In this document: in pieces, positions 62,443 through 64,000 of the stretch
Numbering within the stretch: the first letter of the stretch is position 1
Layout of the letters: every line of letters starts with the position of its first letter
Source: Casuarina equisetifolia
Lineage: Eukaryota > Streptophyta > Magnoliopsida > Fagales > Casuarinaceae
Direction of reading: 5' to 3'
Length of the DNA: 64,000 nucleotides
Assembly (NCBI GenBank): GCA_028551475.1
Contig: CM052359.1
Span: forward strand, 17,547,583 to 17,611,582
Translations under genes and position numbers: made by a program
The notes under the pieces: generated by a model
What the model was told of the DNA's origin: nothing
Seen by the model: only the letters and a program-made list of their open reading frames with translations
Database searches by the model: none

Positions 62443-64000
62443 ACATGTAAGATTTATGAGGGAATTCGATATCACAAACAAATGAGTATCATAGTTGAAC
62501 TTAAGTTATAATAAGATTCATTTCTTTCTTGAAATTAGTCGTTTAGCAAAAAATAAATTTCGACACACAAGAAATATAGTAGATCAAAATTATATATGAT
62601 GTGAAACCACATCCGTTCCCTTATAAACAGTAACCTTAAGCACAACCATTTTGTCAAAAACCAAATATGGTTTCATGTTTTTCCATTGGTTAATCATGTG
62701 TGGCTTCGAGATCAATAAAGTTTGCTTTCACCATGATTACGAATCATTAGACAAAAAACCTCCAGAGTGCAACAGCAACCAAAAGAGCTAAACAGCTTGA
62801 TATTTCACCTCAACAGTATCAGGAACTTAATCTTTTCCACTTAAGGAGGATGGATGCCATATTATATTCTTAGGGATAAAGAAAAGTGATGAAAGGCGTA
62901 TCAGCTTTTGGAGCAAACGACAGGATGTGCTTTGTTATCTTCAAAGTGGGTGCTCAAACATCACTCCAAATCTCCTTCAAAGACAGAGACAATTTTTACA
63001 CAAATTTTATATTGGTTGAAGTTAAAACCGCTGAATCTAGAGTACTGACAGCCAGAAAGTTCCAAATCCAGCCAAATGTTTTAACCATTTTTGTGATGCT
63101 CAAGAAGGGTCTGCTTAGACCATTTTCAGAGAGGTTTGGACATAAATGCGAATTCCTCTCTCTATTACACGACTCATGTCTTGAAATCAGGCTCTAAAGT
63201 CCACCTGATAGCGATTTTAGAGATCATAGGCCCGACACTAATCATAAATTAACATAATACCTACCCTATAATCTAGCTTTTTGGGCAATGCCTTACGTGT
63301 TGATCAAAGCCGGAAACCTTCATCGGACGGTGGAAGCCGAAAGAAGTACAGCAAGAAACCACCATTGTTTTCTTGTGGGCCTTGACTTTTTTGCGCAAAA
63401 CATCATGGAAGAGGATAAAGAATCCTGGAAGGGAGTATATATTTAATGTTGTCAAGCTCTTTGGTTTAGGTTTCCGGTTGTCGGTAATGCCGTCCACTCC
63501 ACAACATAACGCCGTTTTGTCCCCCACCAACCCATCCAGTTTGCGTGGACTTCTTCGGAACCGTGCAAACTTTATTTCGTGCTTCTTTTTCTTTTTTGGC
63601 CTGACAATACGTGCTTTTTTTATTTTTATTTTTTTATTTTTATTTTTATAATAAATAGATGCCTCTAAATAGTAAACAGAATGTTTTAGATTTAGTTAAT
63701 CTTTTAGTATTTTTCATAAATGAAAATTATTCATAAATCAAATTATATGAGAGAATTACATCTTATGTGTACACCACATAAGTAAAAGAAATTAAGTGTT
63801 GCTTAAATTTTTTTAGTTTTATATTTAATATTAGATGCTTTCCATGAATGTGTGTTTAAGTAGAAGAAAATACTGTTGTTGTTCATATTAGAAGTCATTT
63901 TAAGAAGATAATGAAATTTTTTAATATATATAAGATTCATGACTCAGATCCTGCTGTGCTACACAAGGAATGGGCTTAACACTTTCAAATCCAAGTATAG
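62443..64000. other. gene-free stretch to the right edge
   Basis: No recognisable gene. Open frames near 62.9-63.2 kb (plus) and 63.3-63.5 kb (minus) are unassigned. A T-rich TTTTTAT run lies at 63615-63650. Confidence 0.5.

Noticed and set aside
62886..63197. Plus-strand frame of 103 codons
   Set aside because: No motif, no splice partners and no coding-like conservation cue visible.
1..64000. CRISPR arrays, operons or prokaryotic defence systems
   Set aside because: The sequence is plant nuclear DNA; no regularly spaced repeats of CRISPR type and no bacterial gene organisation were seen.

Overview
The window is nuclear DNA from a flowering plant, very probably a eudicot. The evidence is long AT-rich intergenic stretches, genes split by many short GT-AG introns, abundant GA, GT and GAA microsatellites, LTR-retrotransposon debris, and plant-specific families (NPF transporters, a LIN/CERBERUS-type U-box/WD40 ligase, a bark-storage-protein-type nucleosidase, an atypical bHLH68-type factor). 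The bark storage protein family hints at a woody species, but that is only an inference. There is no bacterial, organellar or intact viral sequence.

Layout. 0-6.1 kb: two tandem minus-strand NRT1/PTR (NPF) transporter genes. The first is cut by the left edge after its third exon; the second is complete (4 exons, 590 codons). 6.1-14.7 kb: gene-poor. It holds a pair of diverged direct repeats about 4.15 kb apart and, between them, a decayed fragment of a DEAD-box RNA helicase (RH38/LOS4-like) that still has an intron. 14.7-22.4 kb: a 15-exon minus-strand gene reconstructed here as a 1327-residue LIN/CERBERUS-like E3 ubiquitin ligase, with one GC-AG intron. 23.6-25.8 kb: a 5-exon minus-strand gene for a secreted bark-storage-protein/nucleosidase-like protein, with a TATA box and a long CT tract upstream. 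25.8-35.3 kb: gene-poor, with a probable solo copia LTR flanked by GAAAG, a 1.2-kb element bounded by diverged direct repeats, and other duplicated fragments. 35.4-38.3 kb: a 9-exon minus-strand bHLH68-like gene whose introns carry several purine/pyrimidine microsatellites. 38.3-48.6 kb: no convincing gene. 48.7-53.7 kb: a 13-exon plus-strand gene for mitochondrial NADPH:adrenodoxin (ferredoxin) oxidoreductase, with site II and telo-box motifs in its promoter. 53.7-64 kb: gene-poor, with gypsy-type retrotransposon remnants near 55.4-56.5 kb and small tandem duplications.

The genes do not form a pathway. Apart from the NPF duplication, the neighbours look functionally unrelated, as is usual in plant chromosomes. 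All exon models were made by eye from reading-frame continuity, splice-site consensus and family knowledge. They were checked for phase consistency but not against transcripts. I did not find a clearly new biological system. The most unusual items are the intron-bearing helicase fragment between two LTR-like repeats, the solo LTR, the compact paired-repeat element, the GC-AG intron, and a possible in-frame 24-nt micro-exon in the oxidoreductase gene.
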